Shown here: positions 16,781 through 25,421 of the stretch, one piece after another
Position numbering within the stretch: the first letter of the stretch is position 1
Layout of the letters: every line of letters begins with the position of its first letter
Assembly (NCBI RefSeq): GCF_004014715.1
Contig: NZ_CP034835.1
Location: 1,922,001-1,986,000, forward strand
Direction: 5' to 3'
DNA: 64,000 nt
DNA from: Pseudoalteromonas sp. R3
GTDB taxonomy: Bacteria > Pseudomonadota > Gammaproteobacteria > Enterobacterales > Alteromonadaceae
Translations under genes and position numbers: made by a program
The notes under the pieces: model-generated
The model's database searches: none
Told to the model about the DNA's origin: nothing
Seen by the model: the letters and a program-made list of their open reading frames with translations, nothing else

Positions 16781-17148
16781 TACTTCCCCCTTGTGCCTCG
16801 AATAAAAGCCAGAAACCGCTTTGGGTCGTCCATCAGGTTCATCAGGTACTGAACCAAGCGTACGACGCAGGCTGAGGCAATAAGCGCCCCCATGCCAGAG
16901 CTTATCTGCAGTGAATCTGGCAACAAATTACTGATAAGAATTGATGACCAGTCAGCGCAAACCAACCCACCCAGAAATGACACCAGGAATAAACCAATGC
17001 GTTTTACCGTGCTGAGCTGGTCATTTGACATAATGAACAATACAGCACCGGTAAAGGCGCCAATGACTGCTGCCGGATCTGCCCCAGGGATTAACGTTAA
17101 TGCGCTGACTGCCGCCACAGCTTTGGTTGTTGATATTGGTTCGCTCAT
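16780..17148 (-). CDS. putative phage holin
   Basis: The product has 122 aa. Hydrophobic segments lie at residues 8-40 (with SALTLIPGADPAAVIGAFTG), 50-72 and 80-102, ending in a basic tail FIRGTRGK. The arrangement resembles the putative phage holin families found beside DUF3380 muramidases in marine P2-like phages. It is the first gene of the lysis set, seven bases after tail gene X. Confidence 0.68.
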   Translation of the reverse strand: MSEPISTTKAVAAVSALTLIPGADPAAVIGAFTGAVLFIMSNDQLSTVKRIGLFLVSFLGGLVCADWSSILISNLLPDSLQISSGMGALIASACVVRLVQYLMNLMDDPKRFLAFIRGTRGK

Positions 17149-17154
17149 TGTTAA

Positions 17155-17370
17155 TTAATCCCATAATTTGATTAGGTTCGGCGATGCTAGCCTGGAAAGC
17201 TCGGGCAGCACGACCAATGTGTTTGTTGGCAGTACAGGGGGAAGTTTTGCTATGTGTGCGTTGGCACTAATTACTTGCTCTGTAATGCCGGCTGTACTGC
17301 CATAGTGCCGGTAGCAAATCGCATCGACAGTGTCCCCCTGAGCTGAGTAAACGGCTTGCGTTGCGCTCAT
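17155..17370 (-). CDS. X: P2 gpX-like tail protein (LysM-like)
   Basis: The product has 71 aa. VYSAQGDTVDAICYRHYG and the later AHIAKLPPVLPTNTLVVLPE follow the Phage_tail_X pattern, a LysM-like fold. P2 gpX is essential for tail formation. The start overlaps the stop of L. Confidence 0.9.
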   Translation of the reverse strand: MSATQAVYSAQGDTVDAICYRHYGSTAGITEQVISANAHIAKLPPVLPTNTLVVLPELSRLASPNLIKLWD

Positions 17371-17837
17371 TAGATGAGCTCCACAGTTACATGGTTTTCG
17401 CCGAGTATGTCGCGTATAGCGATGCGGCCATCACGCCTGAGTGAATCCGTGGTGTCGTTGAGCTCGTCGCTGTCCCTGGTACCTTTCACGGTTGAGTCAA
17501 AATCGTTGTAACGCTCCACAAGGTTTGCTTTGGCAAAACAGTACACAGCGCGTTTGTACAGGTGCACATAGGCATTCACATTATTGATTAGCTCACCAGG
17601 AACATTTGCCAGATTACTGTGTCCATCGGACTGCTGGACACGCCGCCATTCGCTTAACTCTTTGTTTATTTGCAGTATTGAGCTTGTTATCGCGTGTTCC
17701 AGGCGTTGGTTGGTAACCGTGCCATCCAGACGCATCACGGCACGGAAATCTGCCAGACTAATAGCTGGCCAAAACTCACCGGAGCTAATTACTTTGTCAT
17801 CAGATTGCGTAGTCTGTGGGGTGGCAATAAAGGTCAT
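17370..17837 (-). CDS. L: P2 gpL-like head completion protein
   Basis: The product has 155 aa, normal for Phage_GPL. The family segment FWPAISLADFRAVMRLDGTV is near the N-terminus and CFAKANLVERYNDFDSTVKG near the C-terminus. gpL completes the head after DNA packaging. Confidence 0.9.
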   Translation of the reverse strand: MTFIATPQTTQSDDKVISSGEFWPAISLADFRAVMRLDGTVTNQRLEHAITSSILQINKELSEWRRVQQSDGHSNLANVPGELINNVNAYVHLYKRAVYCFAKANLVERYNDFDSTVKGTRDSDELNDTTDSLRRDGRIAIRDILGENHVTVELI

Positions 17838-17925
17838 TCGCTTCTCCTTAGTGTGCGGTGGGCTGGCTTCAGCAAATAATCAAATTTACTTAGCCAGCGC
17901 CGCACGGCTTGCGAGGGTCGCTCGG

Positions 17926-18624
17926 TTAACCCGCACCAGGCTCTGGTGCGCTCTCGGTTGTCTGGGTATCTGAAGCTACTTTTTTAAGATCACGCTCAAG
18001 TTTTTCAATGAACTTTTTAACCCCAACTTTTGAGTTCAGGGTTAAGGCTTGTTTGTAGGCTTCAATGGCTTTTTCTGGTTTGTCTTCGGCTTCGAGGGCC
18101 TGACCAAGTTGTCGGAATAACTTAGCGCGTGCCTGGTCGTACATGTCGTGATCTGCAGTTAGTGCGACTAACTGGCCCAGTGCTTTTGATGCAATGGCCT
18201 TATCTGACTCAAACAACCTTGCTGCTGTTTCTGCCGTTTCTTCTGCCAATGTGCAGGCAAGTGTGCGTTCAAAACGGTCTGGTAAAGCCAGGTCGTGTTG
18301 CAGCGCATATTGTGCAAGAGGCAATGCTTTTTCAATGTTGCCTGTATCGATGTACCAAAGCAGAATGGTTACAAATACTTCGTCCTGCACACCTGCGTTA
18401 CCTTCTAAAACACCGGCTATGTAGGCTTCGTATTCTGGTAAGAATTTGGTCTTGGTTTCGAGCTTTCTGTCGAGTGATTGCACGCGCTTTAAGGTGCGGC
18501 GATGCTCAGCAAGTTGCATCAGCATCAGCTCGTATTGGTTTTGAGCTCGAGTGTTTTCGAACTCACTATCACCGCGCTTGGCTGCCAGTACTTTGTTAAA
18601 GTGATTTTGTGCTGGAGATCCCAT
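17926..18624 (-). CDS. M: P2 gpM-like terminase small subunit (endonuclease)
   Basis: The product has 232 aa. It opens with SPAQNHFNKVLAAKRG and holds the family stretch PEYEAYIAGVLEGNAGVQDE, followed by VFVTILLWYIDTGNIEKALP. gpM is the small terminase subunit that cuts at cos together with gpP. The C-terminal part (about 150-215) is TPR-like helical (EDKPEKAIEAYKQALTLNSK). Confidence 0.9.
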   Translation of the reverse strand: MGSPAQNHFNKVLAAKRGDSEFENTRAQNQYELMLMQLAEHRRTLKRVQSLDRKLETKTKFLPEYEAYIAGVLEGNAGVQDEVFVTILLWYIDTGNIEKALPLAQYALQHDLALPDRFERTLACTLAEETAETAARLFESDKAIASKALGQLVALTADHDMYDQARAKLFRQLGQALEAEDKPEKAIEAYKQALTLNSKVGVKKFIEKLERDLKKVASDTQTTESAPEPGAG

Positions 18625-18627
18625 GTG

Positions 18628-19638
18628 TTACCCCTTTAGCTCGATGTTTTCGGCAAACGCGGCGCAGCCGTAATCTTCCACTACATAAGAATCGTTAGAT
18701 GATTCGTAGTTCTCGACCTGATCGCGTTTTGGGTTATCGATAATTGCCCGGCGACGGGTGCCTTCCTGGTAATAGATACTGAGGTTATCTAACCTGGTCA
18801 CCAAGATGGCGTTGGCTGGGAAACTAGGCACTCGAACCGCTGGCAGGCCGCCAATACGCTTTTGACTGATAATCATGTCGGCGGCTATTTGCTCGCTGGG
18901 GTCGTGATTTTTGTTGACGAGAGGGAAGTACTTATCAGCAAGCAGTTTGCGCCCGCAAATCACAACTAAATCTGTATCGTCCTGGTACCAGGGATCAATC
19001 ATGTTGTTGACCATGTCATACACCAGTGCATCAGGGTTTTCATAATCTCCCGATGCACCAACAACAATTTTCCCAGAGCCTTCGACGATTTCTTTCATGT
19101 GGCGCTCTGGGGCATATAGGCGAATTTTCTCAATCCAACCTACATTTACATCCTGTAATAAAGGATTGAGTGCCCGGTCAGAACTTGCGGCACGGCTGGT
19201 ACCGTTAAAGCCAATCATAATACGGTCTAATGCCTGGCGCTTCAGGATGGCATCGCGAAAACGGGTTTGAAAGTCCTGGAATTTGGCCCACATATCCAGC
19301 TTGGCATAGCGTATGGCCGTATCGAAGTTGGTTTGCGTACATTTATAGCCGTGTCGATCCATATCTGTTGGATCAATTGGCTCGCGGTCTTTTTTGGTGG
19401 TGTCGGTAGTACTGGCAATTGGCGTGTTAATACCAAGGCCCAGCTTTTCCCCTTCTTGCTCATCTACAGGGACAATGTTAATGCGACTAAGAAAGTCTGA
19501 GCTTTCCTGCATTTTTGTTTCCAGCGTTTGCTGGATTGATGGGGCTACGGTGAACTTAGTTTCGGCCGATTCGACACTGTTTAGTGTTGCTATTTGTACG
19601 CAAAATGCGAGGTAGGCTGAACGTGTTGAGTTTTTCAT
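18628..19638 (-). CDS. N: P2 gpN-like major capsid protein
   Basis: The product has 336 aa with the Phage_cap_P2 hallmark features: IASTTDTTKKDREP, GYKCTQTNFDTAIRYAKLD, FNGTSRAASSD and the C-terminal ENYESSNDSYVVEDYGCAAF. In P2 about 30 N-terminal residues are removed by the gpO protease; a similar leader is present here (residues 1-30). It forms the T=7 shell. Confidence 0.95.
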   Translation of the reverse strand: MKNSTRSAYLAFCVQIATLNSVESAETKFTVAPSIQQTLETKMQESSDFLSRINIVPVDEQEGEKLGLGINTPIASTTDTTKKDREPIDPTDMDRHGYKCTQTNFDTAIRYAKLDMWAKFQDFQTRFRDAILKRQALDRIMIGFNGTSRAASSDRALNPLLQDVNVGWIEKIRLYAPERHMKEIVEGSGKIVVGASGDYENPDALVYDMVNNMIDPWYQDDTDLVVICGRKLLADKYFPLVNKNHDPSEQIAADMIISQKRIGGLPAVRVPSFPANAILVTRLDNLSIYYQEGTRRRAIIDNPKRDQVENYESSNDSYVVEDYGCAAFAENIELKG

Positions 19639-19651
19639 TTAGTGTTGCTCC

Positions 19652-20476
19652 TTAGCAATCTGTTTGAACTTGGCCATCGCCGCCGGTTGCCGGGGAACGC
19701 CCCTGGCCGCCAGACTCTTCCTTGCTCAGTTGTTCTTTGAGCGCATTAAACGCCTCTTTTAGCTGATTATGTTCATTGAGTAGTTCGGTATAATTTGAAG
19801 AGGCTTCTTCAAGCTGTTTGCTTGTAGCTTTTTCAAAATTTGAGAAAGACTGAGCGATGGCTTCAACGGCGTTGCTTACGTCACTAAAGTTGCCCTCGGT
19901 TTGTTTGTTGTTTTTGTTGAGCAGGGCTTTAACCTTGCTGAATAGGCCGTTTTCTTCTGGTGGCTCTTCTTCCTCTTCAAACTCAAGTTCAGCTTCAACA
20001 GCAGCTGTAAATAAGTTCTCCGGTTTCTGTTTACGATCTGCAAATGGGTTGGAATCGGCTTTTGCTGAAAACTGTAAGATTTCAGTGCCAAGAGATGCCG
20101 GTGAATCTGTGACGGCCAAGCCTTCAAGGTAGCATTTCCCTGATTTAGCGAAATCGGGGTTAATCTCGACACTGGTATAGATTTTTTGCCGCTTTTTATT
20201 CATGGCAATCAGATCGGGAGTTGGGTCAATCTGAGCAAATAGGGCAAGCTTACCGTCTTCCACTTCTTCTGCTTTTACAGCGCATACATCACCGTAAGCT
20301 CTGAAAGGGCTGTCTGGTAACGTGCCTCTGATATGTTCTAACCATACCCTGGCGCCATATTTTTTCTGGTCGTAAGTAGCAGCCATGTCCTCAATCCAGC
20401 TGCGTTCGACCACGCGGCCATCGGTCGTGTCCCCTTCAGTAAAAACACGAAAAAACTTTGATACTTTTTTTGCCAT
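19652..20476 (-). CDS. O: P2 gpO-like capsid scaffold and maturation protease
   Basis: The product has 274 aa. The N-terminal half is a serine protease related to herpesvirus assemblins: Asp19 in EGDTTDG, His48 in ARVWLEHIRG and Ser102 in KIYTSVEINP line up with the P2 triad (Asp19, His48, Ser107). The C-terminal half is a long coiled-coil scaffold (NYTELLNEHNQLKEAFNALK) that guides capsid assembly and is then removed. The gene is divergent from P. Confidence 0.92.
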   Translation of the reverse strand: MAKKVSKFFRVFTEGDTTDGRVVERSWIEDMAATYDQKKYGARVWLEHIRGTLPDSPFRAYGDVCAVKAEEVEDGKLALFAQIDPTPDLIAMNKKRQKIYTSVEINPDFAKSGKCYLEGLAVTDSPASLGTEILQFSAKADSNPFADRKQKPENLFTAAVEAELEFEEEEEPPEENGLFSKVKALLNKNNKQTEGNFSDVSNAVEAIAQSFSNFEKATSKQLEEASSNYTELLNEHNQLKEAFNALKEQLSKEESGGQGRSPATGGDGQVQTDC

Positions 20477-20562
20477 TGCGTTGTTCCTCTGTGGTTTAGG
20501 CGCAAAAAATAAGGTGCTTGTATGGTTAATAGTCGAGCGGTTAGGGTCAACGCGTGTGAATT

Positions 20563-20580
20563 GTATAGCCAGAGCTATAC
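20563..20580. promoter_or_regulatory. palindrome between divergent O and P (PO/PP)
   Basis: GTATAGC-CAGA-GCTATAC is a perfect 7-bp inverted repeat. Each half, read outward, matches the GGTATAACTAGAG motif found before V and FI, so one palindrome could serve both divergent late promoters, as PP and PO do in P2. Confidence 0.5.
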
Positions 20581-20627
20581 CGCTAAATACAAAGGGATTT
20601 GGCGATATTGCTATTTAAACTGGCGCA

Positions 20628-22393
20628 ATGAAACTGAATCCAGAAAACAATCAAAGACAGTATGCCAAGAACCTGTATTGGCAGGGTGGGCTGTACGCGA
20701 AATTAGCAAACACATGGATTTGGCGGAATCTACTGTATCGAGCTGGAAAAAGCGTGATGGCTGGGATGATGCCAAACCAATCGACCGTGTTGACTCTGCA
20801 TTAGAAATGCGAATGCTGCAGCTCATTGCCAAGGAAGACAAGACAGGCAAAGACTTTAAAGAGATTGACTTACTGGGTAGGCAGTTAGAGAGAATTGCGC
20901 GCATTACCCGTTACAACAATGGAGGGAACGAAGCCGATCTTAATCCTAACGTTCACAATCGCAATGCTGGCGAAAAGAAAAAGCCCAAGAAAAATTATAT
21001 CAGTGAAGAGGATCTCGAAAAGCTGATAGACAAGTTTAACGAGATCATTTCTAAATATGAGTATCAAAAAGAATGGTACCGCGCAGGTTTAACCCAGCGG
21101 ATCAGAAACATTCTGAAAAGTCGGCAGATTGGCGCGACTTACTTTTTTGCACATGAGGCGTTAATTGATGCACTAACAACAGGCCGCAACCAGATATTTT
21201 TGTCTGCGAGTAAAGCCCAGGCTCATGTATTCAAGCAGTATATCCTGCAGTTTGTTAAAGACACTGTGGGAGTTGATTTAAAGGGTGATCCAATCGTATT
21301 GGACAATGGCGCCACGCTTTACTTCTTGGGTACCAATGCAAAAACAGCACAGTCGTATCACGGAAACTTATACCTGGACGAATATTTCTGGATCAACAAG
21401 TTTCAAGAATTCAGAAAGGTTGCTTCGGGTATGGCGATTCACAAAAAGTGGCGTCAAACGTATTTCTCTACACCGTCGTCAATGGGCCACGAGGCTTACC
21501 CATTTTGGTCTGGTGCACTGTTCAATCGAGGTCGTCCAAAGTCAGAGCGAATAGAAGTGGACGTCTCGCACCAGGCATTAAATAGAGGTCGTAAGTGTGA
21601 AGATGGCCAATGGAAGCAGATTGTAACGGTTGAAGATGCCATCAAGAAAGGCTGCGACTTATTCGACCCTGATACATTGCACTTAGAGTACAGCCCCGAG
21701 GAACACGCCAACCTGTTAATGTGTGAGTTCGTGGACGATACCCAATCGGTTTTTCCTATGACCATGATGCAGCGCTGTATGGTCGATAGCTGGGAAGTTT
21801 GGGCGGATTACAAACCGTTTGCGCCAAAGCCTTTGGGCAATCGGCCCGTGTGGATTGGTTATGATCCGAATGGTGGCGGCACGAGTGGTGATAGTGCCGG
21901 CTGCGTTGTTATCTGCCCACCGTCAGTACCAGGCGGAAAATTCCGTGTCATCGAAAAACACCGCTGGAATGGCATGGATTATGAGGCGCAAGCGAAAGCA
22001 ATCAAGAACCTGTGCGCCAAGTACAATGTTCAGTTTATTGGTATCGACAACACGGGCATTGGTGACGCTGTATTTAAGCTAGTCAAAAAGTTCTTTCCTA
22101 AAGTCACGCCATTCAAATACAGCGCGCACCTTAAGAGTCAGATGGTGTTAAAGGCACACGACGTTATCAGCAAAGGCCGGCTCGAATTTGATGCCGGTTG
22201 GACTGATATGGCACAGGCATTTATTAGCATTCGCAAAACACTTACACCAAATCAAAAACAAACGACCTACGAATCAAGCCGAAGCGAAGAGATCAGCCAT
22301 GCCGACATCGCCTGGGCTGCAATACATGCACTTTATAACGAGCCATTGGATACCAGTGGCGAACATGGATCAACACTGGAGATTTACGAATAA
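20628..22393 (+). pseudogene. P: P2 gpP-like terminase large subunit, apparent frameshift near N-terminus
   Basis: The frame starting at 20628 reads MKLNPENNQRQYAKNLYWQG, the normal gpP opening, then breaks. The rest continues in the -1 frame from WAVREISKHMDLAESTVSSW (a helix-turn-helix for DNA recognition) to the end at 22393. One extra G in the G3 run at 20684-20686 joins them. Downstream parts are complete: an ATPase with ILKSRQIGATYFFAHEAL as Walker A-like loop and NLYLDEYFWI as Walker B, and a nuclease with acidic residues in IGYDPNGGG, GIDNTGIGDA and ISHADIAW. gpP pumps DNA into the head. It is either inactivated at residue 20 or a base is missing in the assembly. Confidence 0.85.
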
Positions 22394-23397
22394 TGGCCAA
22401 AGGCAAGAAAAAGAAACAGAGTCAGCAAATAGAAGCGTTTACGTTTGGTGAACCAACACCGGTATTAAGCCAGCGCGAGATATTTGATTATCTGGAAACC
22501 ATGTCAAATGGTAAATACTACGAGCCACCATTATCACTGAATGGTCTCAGCCGTTTATATCGGACCTCGGTTCATCACTCCAGCGCTATCCAGGTAAAAC
22601 GTAATATCCTAAAAAGCTGTTTTATTCCACATCCAAAATTAAGCATGTATGAGTTTAGTGCACTGGCGCTAGATTACCTGGTATTCAACAACGCCTACTT
22701 ACAACAAGTAAGAAACCGATTGGGTTCAGCTATGAGTTACAAACGTATGCCAGCAAAGTATACACGGGTAGGCCTTAACCCTAGCGCGTTCTGGTGGGTA
22801 CCCAACTGCAGGGAAGAGCAGGAGTTTGCTGATAACACAGTGTTCCATGTTAAAGAGTCTGATTTAAACCAGGAGGTTTATGGTATACCAGATTATGTGG
22901 CTAGCATGAACTCGTCAATTTTGAATGAAGCGGCGACACTGTATAGGCGCCGTTACTACGAAAATGGCAGCCATGCTGGTTTTATCATGTGGCTAACAGA
23001 TTCAACGGTAGACGAACAGGATGTAAAGACTTTAAGAAAAGCACTTAAAGACAGTAAAGGCCCTGGCAATTTCAGAAACCTGTTCCTGCATTCACCTGGT
23101 GGTGACAAGGATGGCATGAGGTTAATACCGGTTTCAGAAGTGGCTGCTAAAGATGAGTTTCTAACAATCAAGAATGTTAGCCGGGATGACCAGCTAGGTT
23201 CTCACCGGGTACCTCCGCAATTGATGGGTATCGTTCCTGGTAATGTTGGTGGGTTTGGTGATGCGGCCAAAGCAGCGGAAGTATTCGACGCAAACGAGAT
23301 GGAATGTATTAGATTGTCGTTGTTATCGATTAACGACTGGGCAGGTGAGGAGATCATCCGGTTTCGTGACTACAAGCTGGCAGCCAGTGTCGATTAG
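22393..23397 (+). CDS. Q: P2 gpQ-like portal protein
   Basis: The product has 334 aa, the usual gpQ size. TFGEPTPVLSQREIFDYLET, YEPPLSLNGLSRLYRTSVHH and the C-terminal VPPQLMGIVPGNVGGFGDAA are family features. It forms the dodecameric portal at the capsid vertex. The start codon overlaps the stop of P by one base. Confidence 0.94.
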   Translation: MAKGKKKKQSQQIEAFTFGEPTPVLSQREIFDYLETMSNGKYYEPPLSLNGLSRLYRTSVHHSSAIQVKRNILKSCFIPHPKLSMYEFSALALDYLVFNNAYLQQVRNRLGSAMSYKRMPAKYTRVGLNPSAFWWVPNCREEQEFADNTVFHVKESDLNQEVYGIPDYVASMNSSILNEAATLYRRRYYENGSHAGFIMWLTDSTVDEQDVKTLRKALKDSKGPGNFRNLFLHSPGGDKDGMRLIPVSEVAAKDEFLTIKNVSRDDQLGSHRVPPQLMGIVPGNVGGFGDAAKAAEVFDANEMECIRLSLLSINDWAGEEIIRFRDYKLAASVD

Positions 23398-23419
23398 CAC
23401 CTAAACCAATACTTAACAA

Positions 23420-23448
23420 GTGCAGCCGCCTTCGGGCGGTTTTTTTGT
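23420..23448 (+). terminator. rho-independent terminator after gene Q
   Basis: A GC-rich stem (GCCGCC/GGCGGT) with a TTCG tetraloop is followed by seven Ts, 25 bp after the Q stop codon. Confidence 0.88.
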
Positions 23449-23475
23449 GCCTGTGATTCACAGAGGTTTTCACCC

Positions 23476-23512
23476 AGCGCGCGCCGTTGAACCCACGCCA
23501 CGCCTGCGCGCT
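23476..23512. other. candidate cos region
   Basis: AGCGCGC at 23476-23482 and GCGCGCT at 23506-23512 form inverted arms around a GC-rich spacer in an otherwise AT-rich area, about 80 bp after gene Q. P2 cos has partial dyad symmetry and lies beside Q. No sequence identity to known cos sites was tested. Confidence 0.3.
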
Positions 23513-23660
23513 TTATGTGTCGAAAATAACGCAGTCGTGCAAGCACTTCAATACAAGTAATAGCTGGTGCTGCGGATAGATGTTACTGCTCGAATCGTAA
23601 CGCAAAAAAACGCAAAAGTAAGACGACTACTCAGATAGCAAAAAGTAGGTGGCTCGCTCA

Positions 23661-23984
23661 GAGTTCGGGGGAGGGCTTCGGAAAAAGGTAACATTGGTAA
23701 TCATGTGAATCTGGAACGTGTAACTATATGATTCTAAATGATTTTGTGGTTACCATGAAAAGGTAATTTATGGTAATCCAAAAGGTAATTTTTGGTTATG
23801 TGATTGATATATATAAGATTTAATAAGGGAAGATATTACCATTTAAAAAGGTAACATAGTTACTCTTTAGTTACCTTAGATGTTACCTTTTTTGCTTTCC
23901 AAAAAAGTTCTAATTATCAATGTCTTAAATTGTGATTTTTTAAAAGGTTACCAATGTTACCTTTTTCCGAAGCCCCCCAAACTC
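23661..23984. repeat. inverted-repeat-flanked AT-rich block with GGTAA motifs
   Basis: A 28-bp sequence starting GGGCTTCGGAAAAAGGTAAC is present at 23673-23700 and, perfectly inverted, at 23948-23975; weaker symmetry continues outward to 23661 and 23984. Inside are at least six more GGTAA or TTACC motifs, most within AAAAGGTAA. This could be an iteron-type origin or protein-binding array, or a small MITE-like insertion. Confidence 0.7.
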
Positions 23985-24102
23985 ATGGAGCCCTATATAA
24001 GGGTAGGGGAATTGTATATCACAGACTGATAGTAACTGAGTTGTCCTGGCGCTCGTGGCCAAGATGTGTTGCTATGTGTGAGTACGTGTTTTTTGACTGG
24101 GG

Positions 24103-24132
24103 TTTTGCACGTATTTTGCACCTATTTTGCAC
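24103..24132 (+). repeat. three TTTTGCAC direct repeats, 11-bp period
   Basis: TTTTGCAC occurs at 24103, 24114 and 24125. The exact 11-bp spacing puts the copies on one face of the helix. They lie 60 bp inside the prophage edge at tRNA-Pro, where integrase arm-type sites are expected. Confidence 0.6.
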
Positions 24133-24191
24133 AAGTGCGTTTTTGTGCTCCCAACAATATGGAAAAACTTCAATGTTATGAGGGAGTTAAA

Positions 24192-24268
24192 TGGTCGGCA
24201 TAGCAGGATTTGAACCTGCGACCCCTGACACCCCATGACAGTGCGCTACCAAGCTGCGCTATATGCCG
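24192..24268 (-). tRNA. tRNA-Pro (anticodon GGG), copy 1
   Basis: A 77-nt cloverleaf with encoded CCA folds with a CGGCATA/TATGCCG acceptor stem. The anticodon loop ATGGGGT gives GGG. The body closely follows E. coli proL. Its 3' end faces the prophage, the usual target of phage integrases. The gene is identical to the copy at 25422. Confidence 0.95.
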
Positions 24269-24575
24269 ACTTGGTTGCCACTATAATGATTTTTATTGGA
24301 AAGGCAACACCTGACCCGTTTGTTTGCACATTAATTAGTCGTAACACGCTCTTCTGATACAAGTTGTACAATTATTGATAAGTCATGGTGCTACAATTTC
24401 AGTTTGTTGTTCTCAATTGATAACAAACAGGTACGTAATAATATGTAATAGAAATAATTCACATTAACGCTAGAGTTTGATGCACCTAAGGGATCATTAC
24501 ATTGGGTTTTGGTTGCCTTAGGCTAGGGTATCCGTAACTTTTTCGGAGAGCCATTCAAATTACAAGGAGATAGAC
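24269..24575. other. tRNA-Pro promoter and aidA upstream region
   Basis: No gene. Just right of the tRNA, ACTATAATGATTTTT (minus-strand promoter with a TATAGT -10) also occurs beside the second tRNA copy. The right half is the leader of the AidA-like gene, which has an AAGGAG ribosome-binding site. Confidence 0.5.
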
Positions 24576-25106
24576 ATGTCCCAAATCAATATTCTAGTAG
24601 CAGTAGACGCAGAGAAACTTGCTGATAAGGTAGCTGATGGCACACTATCAGCTGGAAGCGCTGAACACCCAACCCCGTTAGGAGCCTGGAGCCAGTCTGA
24701 TGTTTTCATTTCTATGATTGCGCAACATGGCGTTGCGGTAAACAATCAAGGCCAGTCAGAGCTGACCATTCAGGCCGAGTCAGGTGACTTTTTACAATGG
24801 GCAATGACAACATTTGGTAACAACACTGATCACACGGCAAGCATCTACAATGGTAGCTTCAATCCTTCGAATGGTATTGAAGCTTTTGGTAGTGAAATTC
24901 AGCAAGAAAACAACTACCTGGTGCCAAGCGATGATTCAGCACCAACAACATTCACTAAGGTTGTGAACCAATTTTCTGTTTACCAGGCCAAAATAACTAA
25001 GGTAAAGCAGTCAATTCAGTATACTTTGTCATTTGCGCTGGTTAATAATCAGTCTGGCAGTGTGGTTGGTTATTTCACCTGGGACCCGTTCATTAATGTA
25101 GCTTAA
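24576..25106 (+). CDS. AidA/PixA-family inclusion body protein
   Basis: The product has 176 aa. INILVAVDAEKLADKV at the start, SDVFISMIAQHGVAVNNQGQSELTI in the middle and YTLSFALVNNQSG, YFTWDPFINV at the end match the AidA/PixA family, named after a quorum-regulated Ralstonia protein and the abundant cytoplasmic inclusion protein of Xenorhabdus. Function is unknown; members form intracellular inclusions late in growth. There is no signal peptide. The RBS AAGGAG lies 9 bases before the ATG. The gene stands alone between two identical tRNA-Pro genes, suggesting arrival or duplication through the tRNA site. Confidence 0.85.
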   Translation: MSQINILVAVDAEKLADKVADGTLSAGSAEHPTPLGAWSQSDVFISMIAQHGVAVNNQGQSELTIQAESGDFLQWAMTTFGNNTDHTASIYNGSFNPSNGIEAFGSEIQQENNYLVPSDDSAPTTFTKVVNQFSVYQAKITKVKQSIQYTLSFALVNNQSGSVVGYFTWDPFINVA

Positions 25107-25421
25107 TACCTGCATATAGACTGAGCTCCATCAATCGGGGCATGAGGTTTGTTTTAATATTCATGCCCTGTGTCGTAGCATCACGTGATAATTACTAATG
25201 CAACGACCTGAAGCCGTAGTACTTCGCTGCTAAATTCCATCACTATATTGTGCTTCAATATACCTACTTGCACTACAAGCGTACTTTTGTGTGGTATTTT
25301 AATACCAGAGAACAGTTTTTAGATATGTATTGACAATAAATGAGCAGGGTAGTTGCATTATACTGTATGCATTACGCTCAGGGAAATTTACAAAGTTTTC
25401 AAAAAAGGAGTGAGAAAAGAA
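25107..25421. other. gene-free stretch after the AidA-like gene
   Basis: No gene is visible. An 8-bp inverted repeat GGGCATGA (25138-25145) / TCATGCCC (25161-25168) could end the upstream transcript, though no U-tract follows. Confidence 0.45.

Larger units (their letters stand above)
23449..24191. other. non-coding prophage end: candidate cos and repeat cluster
   Basis: No convincing gene is present in these 743 bases. The left part (23470-23515) is a short GC-rich island with inverted AGCGCGC/GCGCGCT arms, in the place where P2 has cos beside Q. The middle (23661-23984) is AT-rich, packed with AAAAGGTAA/TTACC motifs and flanked by inverted repeats. The right part has three TTTTGCAC repeats at 11-bp spacing shortly before the tRNA 3' end. 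Confidence 0.6.

Noticed and set aside
23954..24181. 75-aa ORF beside tRNA-Pro
   Set aside because: It overlaps the inverted repeat and TTTTGCAC array, is Cys/Trp-rich without family resemblance, and has no RBS.
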